Positions 22,521 to 35,272 of a stretch of DNA of 64,000 bases are shown here, one piece after another (the stretch's first letter is position 1; each line of letters opens with the position of its first letter). Below the pieces are notes generated by a model. It had not been told where the DNA came from. It was given only the letters and a program-made list of their open reading frames with translations, and searched no databases. Both the position numbers and the translations under genes were made by a program. This stretch comes from Lepiota brunneoincarnata (taxonomy: Eukaryota > Basidiomycota > Agaricomycetes > Agaricales > Agaricaceae). Location of the stretch: the NCBI GenBank assembly GCA_023014365.1, contig JAEBUN010000055.1, positions 1 to 64,000 on the forward strand, written 5' to 3'.

Positions 22521-24112
22521 CAGTAAGGGACAAAACCCTTCCAATGATTTTTATACTTCAACAAATATGTCCACCTACTAAGGATGAAACCTTCATATTT
22601 TAAATGGGAATACCTATATGACTCATATATTATCCTGCCAAATATCATTACGTCATATGCCATTTTGGGAAGTCAGTGAATTAAACAATCATTTAAGATC
22701 ATTGGAAGGGTTTTGTCCATCTCTAAGAAATTACCAATAATTACACTTTTAGTACTTTGTATACCCTCCCCTGGCATCCAAGACAGCCTGAACCCTATCA
22801 GGCATACTCTCTATCAGATTCTGACACACTTCTGCTGGAATCTGATCCCATTCCTTTTGTGTCCTATCCCATAATTCTTCCTTCCCCTGAGGTGGAGTGT
22901 CATACTCCCCTAACTTGATTTTAAGGTGAGTCCACAAATGTTCAATTGGATTAAGGTCTGGAGATTGTGGGGCCACACCATAACCTCCATTTCAGCTGCT
23001 TTGAACCATTTTTGAGCCTTGGTGCACCTATGTTTGGGATCATTATCTTGTTGAAAGACAATATCCTCCACCTCTTTGTCATACCACTCCAGGCTCCCCT
23101 TGAGTTCATCCTCCAAAATGATGACAAATAGATCACCATCCATCTTACCATTAATCTTGGCTGTCAACCCTGGACCTTCCCACAGCATACAGCCCCATAC
23201 CATGATAGAACCTCCTGCAAACTTTGTGGTTCCCTGCACCAGCCTATCACTAAGCCTCTCCCCTGCTCTTTTCCAGACCCAAACCCTGCCATCTGACCCT
23301 AAGCAATTGATTTTGGTCTCATCTGACCAAACCACCCTCTTCCAGTCTTCCAGAGTCCAGTCTGCATGTGCCTCTGCCCACTCCAATCTTTTCCTCTTGT
23401 GTATAACAGAGAGTTTAGGCCTTTTCCACTTGACTACAGCCTTCATTCCAGCTTTTTTGAGTGCTCTGCAAACTGTTTTGGAGGATAGAGGTTGGTCAAT
23501 GATAGTATGAAGGGTTCTGGTGATTTGGGAGGCATTTTCAGCCTTGCAGGATGTGATAAGATGAGTGGTCTATTTGATATTGCCAACAGAAAGCTTGGTT
23601 GGGCGGCCACCAAGTGACTTTGAAAGTGTTGAACAATGTTTGGAGCGAAGACGAGATATAGTGCTGAGGCCAAGACCAGTGGTAGAAGCAATATGGGTAG
23701 CAGAGTGGCCTTTGTCCAAAAGGGAAAGAATATGGTTGCATTGAGTCATAGAGAGGGATCGCATGTTAGCAAAATGAAGTTGGGGGGGTGGTGTGAGCTA
23801 GGGAAGTGAGCAGCTATATTTATACATTATTCCAACCAGTCACATGACATTTATTTGCACTTATTTGGCTGTAATAAACAAAACCATTTGATTAGAGTAA
23901 AGATGGACAAAACCCTTCCAATGACCTTAAATGATTGTTTAATTCACTGACTTCCCAAAATGGCATATGACGTAATGATATTTGGCAGGATGATACATGA
24001 GCCATATAGGTATTTCCAATTAAAATATGAAGGTTTCACCTTTAGTAGGTGGGTGGTTATTAACATATTTGTTGAAGTATAAAAATCATTGGAAGGGTTT
24101 TGTCCCTTACTG
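22521..24112 (-). mobile_element. Tc1/mariner family A element, full length, 1592 bp
   Basis: The termini are CAGTAAGGGACAAAAC and its reverse complement, flanked by TA duplications at 22519-22520 and 24113-24114. The R3 copy at about 47250 has a single TA at the same place, which proves the insertion site. The terminal repeats are about 220 bp, and each contains an internal inverted copy of GGAAGGGTTTTGTCC, so each end can fold on itself. It encodes a broken transposase on the minus strand. Confidence 0.93.
22749..23764 (-). pseudogene. Tc1/mariner (DDE_3) transposase, one stop and one frameshift
   Basis: From ATG 23764 comes a helix-turn-helix region (HILSLLDKGHSATHIASTTG...STISRLRSK). An in-frame TAG lies near 23570. 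The catalytic domain follows with VVWSDETKINCLGSDG (first Asp), IMVWGCMLWEGPG and DIVFQQDNDPKH (second Asp). Near 22975 the frame shifts into APQSPDLNPIEHLW, which holds the third acidic residue, Glu. The size, about 340 residues, is normal for the family. It would cut the element's ends and insert at TA. Confidence 0.9.
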
Positions 24113-24496
24113 TAGTAACAAAAGAGATCAGAAATGATGAACTAGAAAATAAAGATTGATAAGAATGGAACAAGCTAATTAAATTCTAATATTAGTTTAC
24201 TGCCTGAAGGCTATGGAAGTGAACTTTTAGAACATTAGGGTTGAGAACCTGGGTGTGGAGAATCCAAGAAAAAGATAAAAACCTGTAGATAAGAATTAGT
24301 GAGGAAACTCACTAACCCAACTGGCTATGATATAAATAGCCAGGCACTTAGGGAGCAAGTTCCTGAAAGCAAATTATGTCATTGATATCAGAACTCCTAG
24401 AATGATGCTCCTAAATGATGAGGAGACAATAAAATGATAAAGCTGAAGGCTTGTTTCAGGTATACCCATAAGTTAATTGTATATTGTTATAAAAAC

Positions 24497-24906
24497 TGTG
24501 GGAGTGGCCTTGTGGCCATGCTTGGAGATGGCAGGGGTGGTAATGTGCCACAGTTTTTCTTTTGTCTTTTTTTCTGATTGCTTGGACCCACTATAAGATA
24601 GATAAAAATAGATATATCCTTGACCTTGTAGACACAATGGCACAATGTGTGCCTTGATGCAATGTGCATCAACATAGCTAGACTTACGCTAGATCTCTTT
24701 TGCCTCAGTGCTTTGACACCAGCCTTGTCTTACATATATAAATTTCCTGTAGTAGTGTAGTTCCTTATCGAATTTCACCCACATTTGATGAGTGAAGTCC
24801 CTTTCTCAAAAGCTATCCTCTTAGCCATATTATCCTTCTCTTATCAATTATCTTATCTTTTATCCAGTTCTTATCCCCTTCACCCACCTGAACTCATAAT
24901 CCCACA
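24497..24906 (+). repeat. 5' LTR of the gypsy-type element
   Basis: It runs TGTGGGAGTGGCC...AATCCCACA, and both LTRs are 410 bp. AATTGGAGCCCACTGCGAGG follows directly, which is where a primer-binding site should lie. The two LTRs differ by scattered, mostly transition differences. Confidence 0.92.
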
Positions 24907-25031
24907 AATTGGAGCCCACTGCGAGGGGAATAGGCTGTTGTTTGATGGCTAAAAACCCTTGTCCCTGAACCCTAGTCACCATCACAACGAGTGAGCTTAC
25001 AACATGAGCACATACCTATCAAAGGGACTTC

Positions 25032-26684
25032 TTGCAGCACTCAAAGATCCCAAGGCCAGCAAAAGGACGAAAGATGAAAGAAAGTAAAGTTATTAGTCAA
25101 AGCACAGCCATGGAGATTGAAGAGACATTACAAGGACATCTACAAAGGGACTTACTCAATCAGTACACTACACCAATTAAACAGACACCTACCAGCACAA
25201 TGTCAAATGCAGCAATACTGAAGGGGATTGCAGGGATGCCAGCACCTGGCAGCTCTTGTGCTCCCAATTTTGATCCAAAGTATCCAGAAGAGTTGAAGGA
25301 TTTTTTCGAGGAGTTTGAGGAGCATGCAAAGGCCTGTGGGTTAGATGGGAAGGAGAAGGCACATGTGGTGGTGAGGTATATGGACACAAAGATGAAACAG
25401 TTTTGGAAAAGCCTAGAAGGTTTCGACAACGACTTTGAGATCTTAAAGACCAGGATCCTTGGGTCATACTCAAAGTCCCAGCTAGGCAAGAAATTTACAA
25501 TCAACCAGCTAGTCAAGCTGATTTTGAAATCAGTGGATGGGGATCTGGATGATGAAGATGACCTCAACACTTACTACTGAGAGTTTTGGCCTGTTGCATC
25601 ATACCTTGTCAAGCACAACAAGATAAATGTTGACGATCACAACTGCTATTTTTGGAAGAGTCTTCCACCAAGTGCTCGCAAAGCTATCCAAAATTGCCTG
25701 GAGAGCTGAGACATTAATTTTGACAAGTCACAAGTACCAACAATCCAGGGGGCAATAGAGGCAGGCCGTTTCATGTTTTCCAAGGAAGCAGTAGATGAGG
25801 ATGATGATGACCCAATCTTGGAGTGAGTGGTTAGGAGGAGGAAGAAGGCAAAAGGGAAGAGGGGGAGGAAGACTGAGGACACTAGTGATGAGGAGGATGA
25901 ATCAGAAGAGGAGTCGAGTGATGATGGGCAGAAGGGAAGGAAGAAGAAGGGGATGAGGGAGGTCAGGATGAGGAAGGTGAAGGTTGTAGAGGGGAGGACT
26001 GAGAAGGGTGAGGTGGAAGAACTTACCCAGAAGCTTCACACACTTGATGTCAAGGAAGCGGCCTATGCATCTACATATGCTCACCTCATTATGGTTGCAC
26101 CAGTACTTGCAGAGAGAGTTCTGCCACCAGCATGATGGACAACAAGCATTGTCGCCACCAACAACACTATGGGACCAGCAAAAATGCCCCAGAGTCAAGG
26201 AAGCAGCATGTACCCACCAAGACCCATAGACACTGGATGTCATTTCTGCAGGAAAAGGGACTGCCGTCTCCAAGATTGCATGGTGGCAGCGGAATACATA
26301 TGCCTAGGCCAAGCAATTCATCAGCTAAATGGATACTATGCTCATGCAGATGGTACTCGCATTGAATGGCATCACTTGGGCCTCAAAGGAGCTATTGATG
26401 CCAAGTTGGGAATACAGGATACCCCACCTCACATCCAGCAGGCAGTACCAACAGCCCTGAGTTCATTTGTCACAGCAGCAGAGTTTGAAGAGGAGGATGA
26501 TTTCGTATGGGGAGCAATTGCAGAGTTGGAGGAAGTGGCAGAGAGGGAGGATGCAGATGGATTTGTGACAACAAGAGCACAGGGGAAGAAGGAGGTTGTC
26601 AGGGGGATGGAGAACCAGAAGGAAGTCAGCAAGAGTATTGAGGAAGCCGCACATCAGCCAGCATATTGTTTTGAGTCAAATTAG
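25032..26684 (+). pseudogene. Gag-like ORF of the gypsy-type element
   Basis: The start at 25032 leads into PGSSCAPNFDPKYPEELKDF, KAHVVVRYMDTKMKQFWKSL and an acidic/basic linker. Stops interrupt at 25578, 25708, 25824 and 26133, all TGA. In a later frame (26169-26684) a Cys-rich motif, CHFCRKRDCRLQDC, resembles a zinc knuckle with altered spacing. Gag packages element RNA. Confidence 0.75.
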
Positions 26685-29600
26685 TGGATCCACAGGTAGT
26701 GAAGGACATCCTCAAGCAGATTTTGGATGTCAAAGTGCCTAAAATTACAGTCAAAGACCTCCTGTCACTCAGTGGGGATCTACGCAAGGTCATGGTGGAA
26801 AACACACATACTCAGAAGGCCCCAACTGTGGGAGCAGCATTGGTCAATATACCAAACATTGAGCTGGACTTTTTGACACTGCTTCGTGAAGTAGATGTGC
26901 TGGTGATGGGGAGGAAAGAAGTGGGGTTGTTGGATGAGGGATTAGAGATTGTGGTAATGAGAGAGAACTTACACCAGGAGCTGGGGTTGACAGCAAACAG
27001 GTCATGACGGATGACAATGCAGATAGCAAATAAGGGGAAGGAGGAGCTGCTGGGGTGTGTTGAGTTTTTAGAGCTGGAGGTTGGGGGTGTTATGACTTAT
27101 GCACATGCCTTTGTGGCTCGGGATGCACCATTTCAGTTGTTGTTGGGAAGACCATGGCAGAAGGGGGTGAAGTTGGCAAAAATAGAGAAGACAGGAGGGG
27201 AGGTGGATATTGTGGTGATGGATCCAGTGGATAGGGGGCAGAAGGTGGTGGTGCCAACAAGGGAATGGATGGAGGAGGACATTAAGAGTGGGCTGTTGGT
27301 GTTAGGTGGAGGTGGAGAAGGGGAAGAGATGAGAATTTGAGGAGGAAACAACTTACTTACAGATGCCATTCTGTCCTCATCATTCAGTTACAATCCCAGT
27401 GCGCATTGCCTAGCCTACAAGAAAGTGGCAGACAAGGTCAGGCCAGTCCCAGGAACAATGCCAAGCGATATCAGATTAATTCAACAATTTCCTGAAGATC
27501 CCTTGATGTCCCTACCTGATTTATCCCCCTTTCCATCAGCATTTTCACCAGGTGTACGGTTGACTCAGGATCGGATGAATGCGCTTGGGCTGTTCACAAA
27601 CAAGTTTCTTTGGCTGGAGGAGCAGCAATTGGTGGCAGGTGTGTTGAAAAGGAACAAGAAAGGGTTGGCATGGGATGAGTCAGAGAAGGGGAGGTTTCGA
27701 GAGGAATATTTCTCACCAGTTAAGGTCCCAGTGGTGGAACATGTGCCATGGACCTGCAAGTCACTTCTGATCCCTCCTGGAATTTGCAAAAAGGTCATTG
27801 GACTCATCAAGCAGAAAGTCAAGACAGGGGTGTACAAACCTTCTTACAGCTCATATCAGCACCAATGGTTTACAGTTACAGTACCAAGAAAGATGGTAAC
27901 ATTCACATTGTCCATAACCTCACACCACTCAATGCATTTACGATCCAGGATTCTCAAGAGCCACTTCTTGTTTACCTTTATGCAGAGCAGTGCTTGGCAA
28001 GGTCCATATACTCAAGTCTTGACTTGTTTGTTGGTTACAACTATCACACACTAGCAGAAGAATCTTGCGATTACACTACCTTCGACACTCCGCTAGGCAC
28101 TATGAGGCTTACTGTTCTACCTCAGGGATGGACCAGGTCCATTGGCATATTCCACAATGATGTTGCCTTCATTCTCCAGCATGAGATGGAGAAGGCTCCA
28201 AATGTTCTAGACAACATCACACTGTTAGGGCCGAAGACATGTTATGAAAATGGGGATGGCACTTACAAAGTAATCCGCAAAAATCCAGGAATTCACTAAT
28301 TTGTCTGGGAACATGCCATTGACTTGAATCAGGTTCTTCATCATCTCAAACATGCCGGGGCAACTGTGTCTGCAAAGAAGCTTCAGTTGTGTCAGCCTGA
28401 GATCATTGTAGTTGGCAGAGTATGCACTTACGAGGGGCAGGAGCTGGATACAACAACTGTTGAGAAGGTCTTGAAGTAGCCAGAGTGCTGAAACATTTTG
28501 GAGGTCCGTGGATTTTTGGGGATGGCAGGAGTGGTGAGAAATTGGATCAAGAGTTTTGCAGAGATTTGTGACCCATTGACAAGGTTAATGAGGGTAACAA
28601 AGGAAGAGTTTTGGTAGGAGGAAGAACAGAGGTTATCAATGGAGGATATAAAGAAGTGGGTGGCTACCTGCAAAGCAATTCAGCTGATTGGTCACACACT
28701 ACCATTCACAATCATCCTATCAGTCAACACATCAGTCATCGCAGTTGGATTCGTTCTGGCCCAGTTGGATAAGGACAAGTGCAGGAGGCCTGCCCATTTT
28801 GGATCGATTGCTTGGAATGATAGGATTGCATGGTACTCACAAGCAAAGTTGGAGCTCTACAGCCTCTTCAGGGCCCTCAATGCAACGAAACTATGGATAA
28901 TTGGAGCCAGAAAGTTAGTGGTTGAGGTGGATGCACAATACATTTAGTGGATACTGAACAAACCAGATATCCACCTGAATGCAGCAATGAACCGTTGGAT
29001 TTCAGTAATCTTGATGTTCAATTTCAAGTTGGTCCACGTTCCTGGAGCAAAACATAAAGGGCCAGATGGGTTATCAAGGAGATGAGCAGTGGTAGAAGAA
29101 GGAGAAGAGGTCAGCGAGGGGGTTGACAAGGCAGAAGAGTGGGTTGATGAAGTTTTGGGATGTGGGATTTGGGTCACAGGTTCATTGGTGGAGTTGAGGG
29201 GAACATTGGTGTTGGCCGTGGGTGGTAGCAAGGGTGACGAGGATGTCACAAGCAGAAGAATGGAGGAGGGGGATGAAGGGCTTGAGGTCTATCTGAGGGA
29301 TCAAAGCAAAGAGGCAGAAGAGCTGGATAAGGAAATAACAGAGATCAGAGAATTTTTGGAGAAACTGAAGATGCTGCCAGAACTTACGGAGAAGACCAAA
29401 TTGTCATTCTTACAGCAGATAGGAAGGTTCTTTGTCAACAGAGGAAAAATGTGGAGGAAGGATCACAGAGGGAGGCACCAGCAAGTGGTCATGGACAGGG
29501 CACAATGTTATCATCTGTTGATCGAATCACATGACCAATTGGGTCACAAAGGCTACTTTGCAACTTGACGTACACTAGGAGACCATTTCTGGTGGCCAAT

Positions 29601-30687
29601 AATCAATTCTGACTTATGCTGGTATCTCTTGACTTGCCATCAATGCCAGATCCGGTCTATTCAGAAAGTTCTTATTCCCCTGATGGTTTAACATCCAGCA
29701 GCTCTCTTTTGAAAGGCCTATATCGATACCATGCATATGCCCGCTTCTCATGGCTACAAATTCATTGTTCAAGCTTGCTGCAGTCTTACCGGTTGGCCAG
29801 AATGGTGTGCCCTCAAGAAGGAAAATGGCTGAACTCTGGGATCCTTCATCTTTGAGGAGGTTTTATGTTGCTGGGGAGGACTTGATGAAATTGTGACAGA
29901 TAACGGAACACCTTTTGTGGCAGCGTTAGATTGGCTGGCCACTAAGTATCACATCCATCATATCAGGATCTTGGCTTATAACTCTCAGTCGAACGGCGTG
30001 GTAGAGACAACACATAGGACTATCCAGGATGCACTGGTCAAGTCTTATGAAGGGGACGCTAGGAAATGGTATGAACATGCTCCATATGCTTTCTGGGCCA
30101 ACCATGTTACTACTCAAAAAGCTACAGGTATGACACCCTACTATGCTGTACATGGCATTGAACCCCTTCTCCCCTTTGACATCACTGAGGTGACTTTCCT
30201 ATTTCCCCCAGTCACCCAGAAGCTCTCTGATTTGGAACTCTTAGCCATTTGGGCATGAGCACTAGAAAAACGGGACAATGATTTCAAGGAGCTTGAAGAC
30301 AAGGTCTTGACAGCGTATTACCAAAAGGACCACAAGTTTGGCTTGAAGAATAAGAATCAGATCGTCAACTACAATTTTAAGCTGGGATCCTTGGTTTTGG
30401 TCCTCAACAAGCGCATCAAGCCAGAAATTGGATGGAAATGCAAACCTCAGTATTTTGGTCCCATGGTTGTTGTCAAGAGGCTCTTCAGCGGTGCATATAT
30501 CTTGGCAGAAGTCAATGGCATGGTCTCCAAGCTCAAGTTTGCACCATTCAGGCTTATACCATATCATGCTCAGTCCCAGAAGGAATTACAGGTCATGGAG
30601 TTTGTTGACAAAACAGATATGGGGATTGTAGATGAGGAGGATGAGGAGTTTGAGGAGGTCAAGGAGGAGGGATCGGGAGGCAACTGA
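26684..30687 (+). pseudogene. Pol of the gypsy-type element: protease, RT, RNase H, integrase
   Basis: A retroviral-type protease region shows GLLDEGLEIVVM (26935) and APFQLLLGRPW. RT has IYSSLDLFVGYNYHTL with its Asp intact, but the usual DD motif is LDNITLLGPKT, so one catalytic Asp is lost. RNase H follows at about 28690-29080. Integrase has a zinc-binding H...H...CHQC block (29530-29640), TDNGTPFVAAL and SNGVVETTHRT with the catalytic Glu. The frame is shifted near 27870 and stopped many times. Being on the same strand and in the same order as gag supports one ancestral polyprotein. Confidence 0.88.
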
Positions 30688-30703
30688 GGACAGTTGTGAT
30701 CTG

Positions 30704-30718
30704 AAAGAAAAGGGGAGA
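30704..30718 (+). other. Polypurine tract
   Basis: AAAGAAAAGGGGAGA lies directly before the 3' LTR, as needed for plus-strand priming. Confidence 0.85.
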
Positions 30719-31128
30719 TGTGGGAGTGGCCTTGTGGCCATGCTTGGAGACAGCAGGGGTGGTAATGCACCATGGTTTTTCTTTTGTCTTTTCTTCTGAT
30801 TGCTTGGACCCACTATAAGATAGATAAAAATAGATATATCCTTGACCTTGTAGACACAATGGCGCAATGTGTGCCTTGACACAATGTGCATCAACATAGC
30901 TAGACTTACACTAGATCTCTTTTGCCTCAGTGCTTTGACACCAGCCTCATCTCACATATATAAATTTCCTGTAGTAGTGTAGTTCCTTATCAAATTTCAC
31001 CCACATTTGACAAGTGAAGTCCCTTTCTCAAAAGCTATCCTCTCAGCCATATTATCCTTCTCTTATCAATTATCTTATCCATTATCCAGTTCTTATCCCC
31101 TTCACCCACCCAAACTTGTAATCCCACA
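30719..31128 (+). repeat. 3' LTR of the gypsy-type element
   Basis: Homologous over its full length to 24497-24906, with the same TG...CA termini. Confidence 0.93.
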
Positions 31129-32092
31129 AAACTGGTCTGTAAATTACATGGGAGGTAAGAAACCACTTGCCTAGTTCTCCCCCCTGATTGCATGGTCAAT
31201 TAGGATAGGAATATAAAGCAATTTTACGCAATTTTCTCCAGTCATAGACCACCAGAGACTTAAAAGAGTTATACTTTTTAAAACCAGACCCTTTGAAATG
31301 ATTGAGATATTGACAGACCCTTCTGCTTGACTTGAGAGCTGAATACAAGTTGATACGACTCTTCTGTTCTTAAGTAGAAAGTTCACTAACTTCCATTTCT
31401 TTGGGTTCCTCTTAGAAGCCTTGCCTCAGAAGTATACCATTGAATTGTAGAGCTGTTTAATTGAGAAGCAAACATAGTATGCTAGGGCCTGTTGAAATCG
31501 CTGTCCACTAGGTCTATCTAGTTTAAAGATACTTACTGCAGGAGCTTGCAAGAAGCCTGTCTCGCTGAGTAGTATAAAGTTTTATTGCATTGTTCAGAAG
31601 CTGTAGTGCACTAGGGCCCATGAGATAATGCTGTTTGCTAGGCCTACTAGCTTAAAGACACTTACTGCAGGAGCTTGTCAAAAGCCTATCTCACTGGGTA
31701 GTGTAAATTTACAGTATTGTCAAGAGAAAAGGACGTAGTACACTAGGGCCCATTAGAACATGCTGTCTGCTAGGTCTATGGAGGCTCACTGATTGCAAAA
31801 GCTTGTGTTTTGCCTGACTTATCAAATCATGAAGATATTAGTTAACATATTATATAGTAATGACTGTCAAAGTTCCCATTGTATTCAGATAGGACAACTG
31901 TCTGTCTAGTTTGAGACTAAGAGAATAACTTACCAAAACCCTAAAAACATTAGAATTGAATATATTTCTGGAGATTTGTGACAACCTCTCCCCTACGAAC
32001 TTATAAAGTCGGAATTAGTGAACTTGTTAACAAACTTCGTTTTCAATCTCATAAAGTAATCCGCTTTTCACTGGAGCCTCAGTCGGGAGCAC

Positions 32093-32444
32093 TGTTACGC
32101 AGGTTAGGCATCTGCAAGGTTCAATGCGATCAACGACAAGTTGACTGTTGAGTAATGCAAGCAAGTCAAAGGCAACACCAATGAACAGGAACAAATATGG
32201 TGTATAATAAGACAAAGCTAAAGAATACAAGTGGTAGCTAGGTCTATATATACTACTGAGGCGACTGGCATGTGATAAGAGGGAGAATCACATGCAAACA
32301 GGCAAGAATCACAAGCCAAAGAGAAACTAACTATAGACAGGTGGTGGCATGTGATAACTAAATATAGGTGGGCGCTGACAATGGGCGGTGGCATGTGATA
32401 AGTAAAAATATATGGGCAGGCACGTAAAGGGGAAAATGGTAACA
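32093..32444 (-). repeat. 3' LTR of chromovirus copy B
   Basis: 352 bp with TGTTAC...GTAACA termini, homologous to 55361-55667 and 63752-64000. A purine tract (AGAAGGGGGTAA on the minus strand) abuts it. It contains TATATATA and AAGACAAAGCTA, the latter at 32209-32220. Confidence 0.88.
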
Positions 32445-32454
32445 TTACCCCCTT

Positions 32455-33597
32455 CTAACTTTCGAACTCTGTTTCAAAACCAATAGTCAGCAGGGCATGG
32501 GTGTTGGGCAAGGGTCTCTCCTAATAGTCAACATATCCATCGTAGGTGTAGTCATAATCATTGTAGTGGCCATCACCAATGATATTGTACATTCATCCAA
32601 AGGTAGTGGGATAGCATTGTGCCATTCTTTTGAGTATGGCATTGCGGTGGTTCTGGTGATAGATGGGGTAGGTCTGCATGTAATGGCCCAGTGTGGAGCG
32701 GTTGCAGTGGCAGCAGGTGTATTGGGGACAGCTGTATGCCCAGTGGCCAATTTGATGGCACTCGAAACAGTGATTTCTTCCAACATTGTACAAACGGGTT
32801 GTCACAGTTTGGGGTATGACGGTGGGGGTGGTACAATGTTGGGGAGGTCTCAGGGGTAAGGGGTGGGTCTCCAACTGTTGATGGGCTTCCATTCGTTGGG
32901 TGAATTTGTCCACTGTTTGTTGTCAAGTTTGGGGTGGTGGTGCAGAGGTGGGGGGTACAACAACAGACAGGGTAGGAGGACTTGGAGGTTGTTCAGGTCA
33001 AACTCATCAGTGGGTGGAATGAACTCATCAGGGCGGTCGTTCAGACAGCATGGGTTGAATCGAATCAGGGATTGTGGGTGCAATCTGTATACCAGTTGTG
33101 GAGCTGCAATGCTCAGTGAAGATTCAGTGGAAGGTGGGGTCAGCCCAAAGGTGGTTGAACATATTTTGGTTTGCCTCTTTGACTCTTTTGATGCTTTGTT
33201 TGAGGCCTTGTAGGCAAAGGAGGTTTTCATGGAGTTGGAAGAATCCATTACGTGTCTCTTGTGGTAGCAGTGGTGTTGGGGTGATAAAAAGGGAAAAGAC
33301 GAGGGTAGAGGCACTGTTGACTTCATTAAGATAGTTGCTAATGGTAACAATGCGCGGGGGAGTGGGGACAGTGGTTGGTTCCTCAGCAATTGGTGGAACG
33401 GGACTGGGGGGAGTGGTCTGTTGTGGTATGTAGGTCGGTGTGTTGTCAGTGGTATTAAGAGCACTTTTGATGAGGAATTGATAGATGATGCAGTTGGTGT
33501 CAGGTTGCGTGGATGAGGATCTAGTAGTCCCATCTAACATAGGCAGGGTAGAAATAAGAGTGGATTCAGAGGGAAGTGAGCAGACAAAGGAGGGCAT
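32455..33597 (-). pseudogene. Third ORF of chromovirus copy B, tandem zinc knuckles
   Basis: It starts at ATG 33597, a few bases after the pol stop at 33605-33607, so translation may be coupled to pol. The best frame has a helical block (NGFFQLHENLLCL, SIKRVKEANQNMFNHLWADP), a proline-rich linker, then CFECHQIGHWAYSC (CX2CX4HX4C) and a second, variant knuckle starting CCHCN. An acidic end (FETEFES) stops beside the purine tract. It is frameshifted at least once. The role is unknown; nucleic-acid binding is likely from the knuckles. Confidence 0.7.
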
Positions 33598-33604
33598 TGT
33601 GCTG

Positions 33605-35272
33605 TTAAATGAGGTGGTACAGTTTATTTTCAGTAAGGGTGGTGACGAGAACGGCGTGGTTTCTTTGTGGTTTTAAGGGAAGAATGAACAACAGGCGTGT
33701 TTTCATTGTTTTGGTTAAGGTTATGGAGCTACTTGTACTCCAATAGGTATGCAACTGCATCTCCTTCTTCATGCATTTTGGGCAGGGTGGTTCCATCTGG
33801 CATTTTGGGTCTAGTTCCCCTTCTGGAAGTGACTTGAAATGTGTTTTGGGTTCCCAGGTATTTTCAGATTTGGGCCATCCAAGCCATTTGATGAGGTATT
33901 TGAGGCGGTTTTGTCATTTTTGGTGGTTTAGTATTGCTTTGATTTCATATACTTCTTTGCCTTCGACGATTTGAGGTAGAGGTTGGATGTAATTGGGACT
34001 ATATGTTTCGGTTTTGGTGTATGGCATGAGGAGTTGGGCATGGAATACAGGGTGAATTTTCCAGTGTTTGGGGAGTTTGAGTCAATATGAAACAGGGGAT
34101 AGAACGTCAAGGATATGGAATGGTCCAAGACATTTGGGGGCCATTTTACATGTGACATACAGAGTATTTAAGTTGTGGGCATCAAGCCAAACCATTTGAT
34201 TCCCATGGAATGGGGTAAACTTAGATTGACATCAGTTTTCCATGTGTTTCATGGCAGTCTCATGTATGGTTTTAGCATTTCAGCAGTAAAGATTGATGAG
34301 TTCTATGTGGTTGTTGATGGTGGGAGATTTGGTTTTGAGGAGGATGGTGGGAAGTGCTTTTGGTTGTATTCCCATGATAATTTCAAACAGTGTTTGTTTC
34401 TGTAAGGCATGTGGTCAGCTGTTGTATGTGAATTCAAGGAGTGGGAGGGCCTGTGACCAATTTTCAGGGTGGTGTGAACAGAAAATGGAGAGATATGCTT
34501 GGGTTTCCTAATGGGAATGTTCAGTTGCTCCATCTGTTTTGGGGTGATAGGCTGTGGTCATCGTGGGGGTTATTTCGAGTCGTTCTAACAGTTTCTGGAA
34601 TGAGTGTGCAGTAAAGCGTGGGTCACAGTCAGATATGATTTGTTCAGGTAGGCCATAACACAGGTATACTTTGTTGAGAATGATGTTGGTGATGTCGTCA
34701 GCAGTTGCAGTTTTGTTGGTAGCAGTGAGAATTACCCCCTTTGAGAGTCCATGGTCCACAATGGACAGATTTGAGTCAAAGCCAGTGGAGGGAGGGAGGT
34801 TGGTGATGAGATCCATTGAGATCTGTGCAAATGGGCAGTTCAATTTGGGTGCTGGGATAGGGGTAAAGGCAGGTTTGGCAGGGTGTTGGTTAATTTTAAA
34901 CTGCTGACAGTCAGCGCATCCTTTGACATAATCATGTGTAAAACTGGCCATACCGGGCCAGTAGAAATCATGCTCCAATGCGTGAAGGGTTGTGTTGATA
35001 CTGGGGTGACCAGCAGTGGGAGAATTATGATACTTCCATATGATACGGTGGCGGAGTTCAAGGTCTTCTGGTGGAATGGTTTTACCATCAAAGGTAACAA
35101 TTAGACCTTTCAGGGTTTGTGTTATGGAGTAGTGGGAATCCATCAAAATATATGGAGGGGTCAGGAGGGCAGTAATCTGTTTGGCAGTGTGCAGGTCATA
35201 GTTATCATGGTGGAGTATGTTGTCACGGGTTTCCTGGTTGACAGTGTTGATGAACACAGACTTGGGTAACAT
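33605..35272 (-). pseudogene. Integrase and chromodomain part of pol, chromovirus copy B
   Basis: Integrase shows the HNSPTAGHP...CADCQQFK zinc block, ISMDLITNLPPS, ISDCDPRFTAHSF and TDGATEHSH with the catalytic Glu kept. After 34508 the frame is broken. A chromodomain-like region, ending in WLGWPKSENTW...-type sequence near 33870, runs to the stop at 33605. Chromodomains of this class steer integration by binding modified histones. Confidence 0.8.

Larger units (their letters stand above)
24497..31128 (+). mobile_element. Gypsy-type LTR retrotransposon, complete structure, decayed coding
   Basis: It has 410-bp LTRs at both ends, gag, protease-like, RT/RNase H and integrase sequences in the order of Ty3/gypsy elements, and a purine tract before the 3' LTR. 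Flanks share AAAC (or AAAAC if the last A is counted as flank). The intact R3 copy at about 47630 has this site once (TATAAAAACTTGTCTG). Coding is broken by more than ten stops, many of them TGA. Confidence 0.93.
21979..32070. repeat. Repeat R3 copy 1, split by two insertions
   Basis: R3 pieces are 21979-22520, 24113-24496 and 31129-32070. Joined, they match 46713-48577 end to end. The termini are TGTTGCACCACAAAATC and AATCCGCTTTTCA, a TG...CA pair as in LTRs. With flanking bases this copy shows CCAGTG...CACTGG, so a DNA-element origin is possible. Three imperfect tandem units of about 100-130 bp (CACTAGGGCC...GCTAGGYCTA) lie at about 31470-31830. Confidence 0.85.

Noticed and set aside
32071..32092. 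Target duplication at R3 or chromovirus B border
   Set aside because: GCAC precedes the LTR in both copies B and C, but the far ends are missing or differ, so no duplication can be shown.
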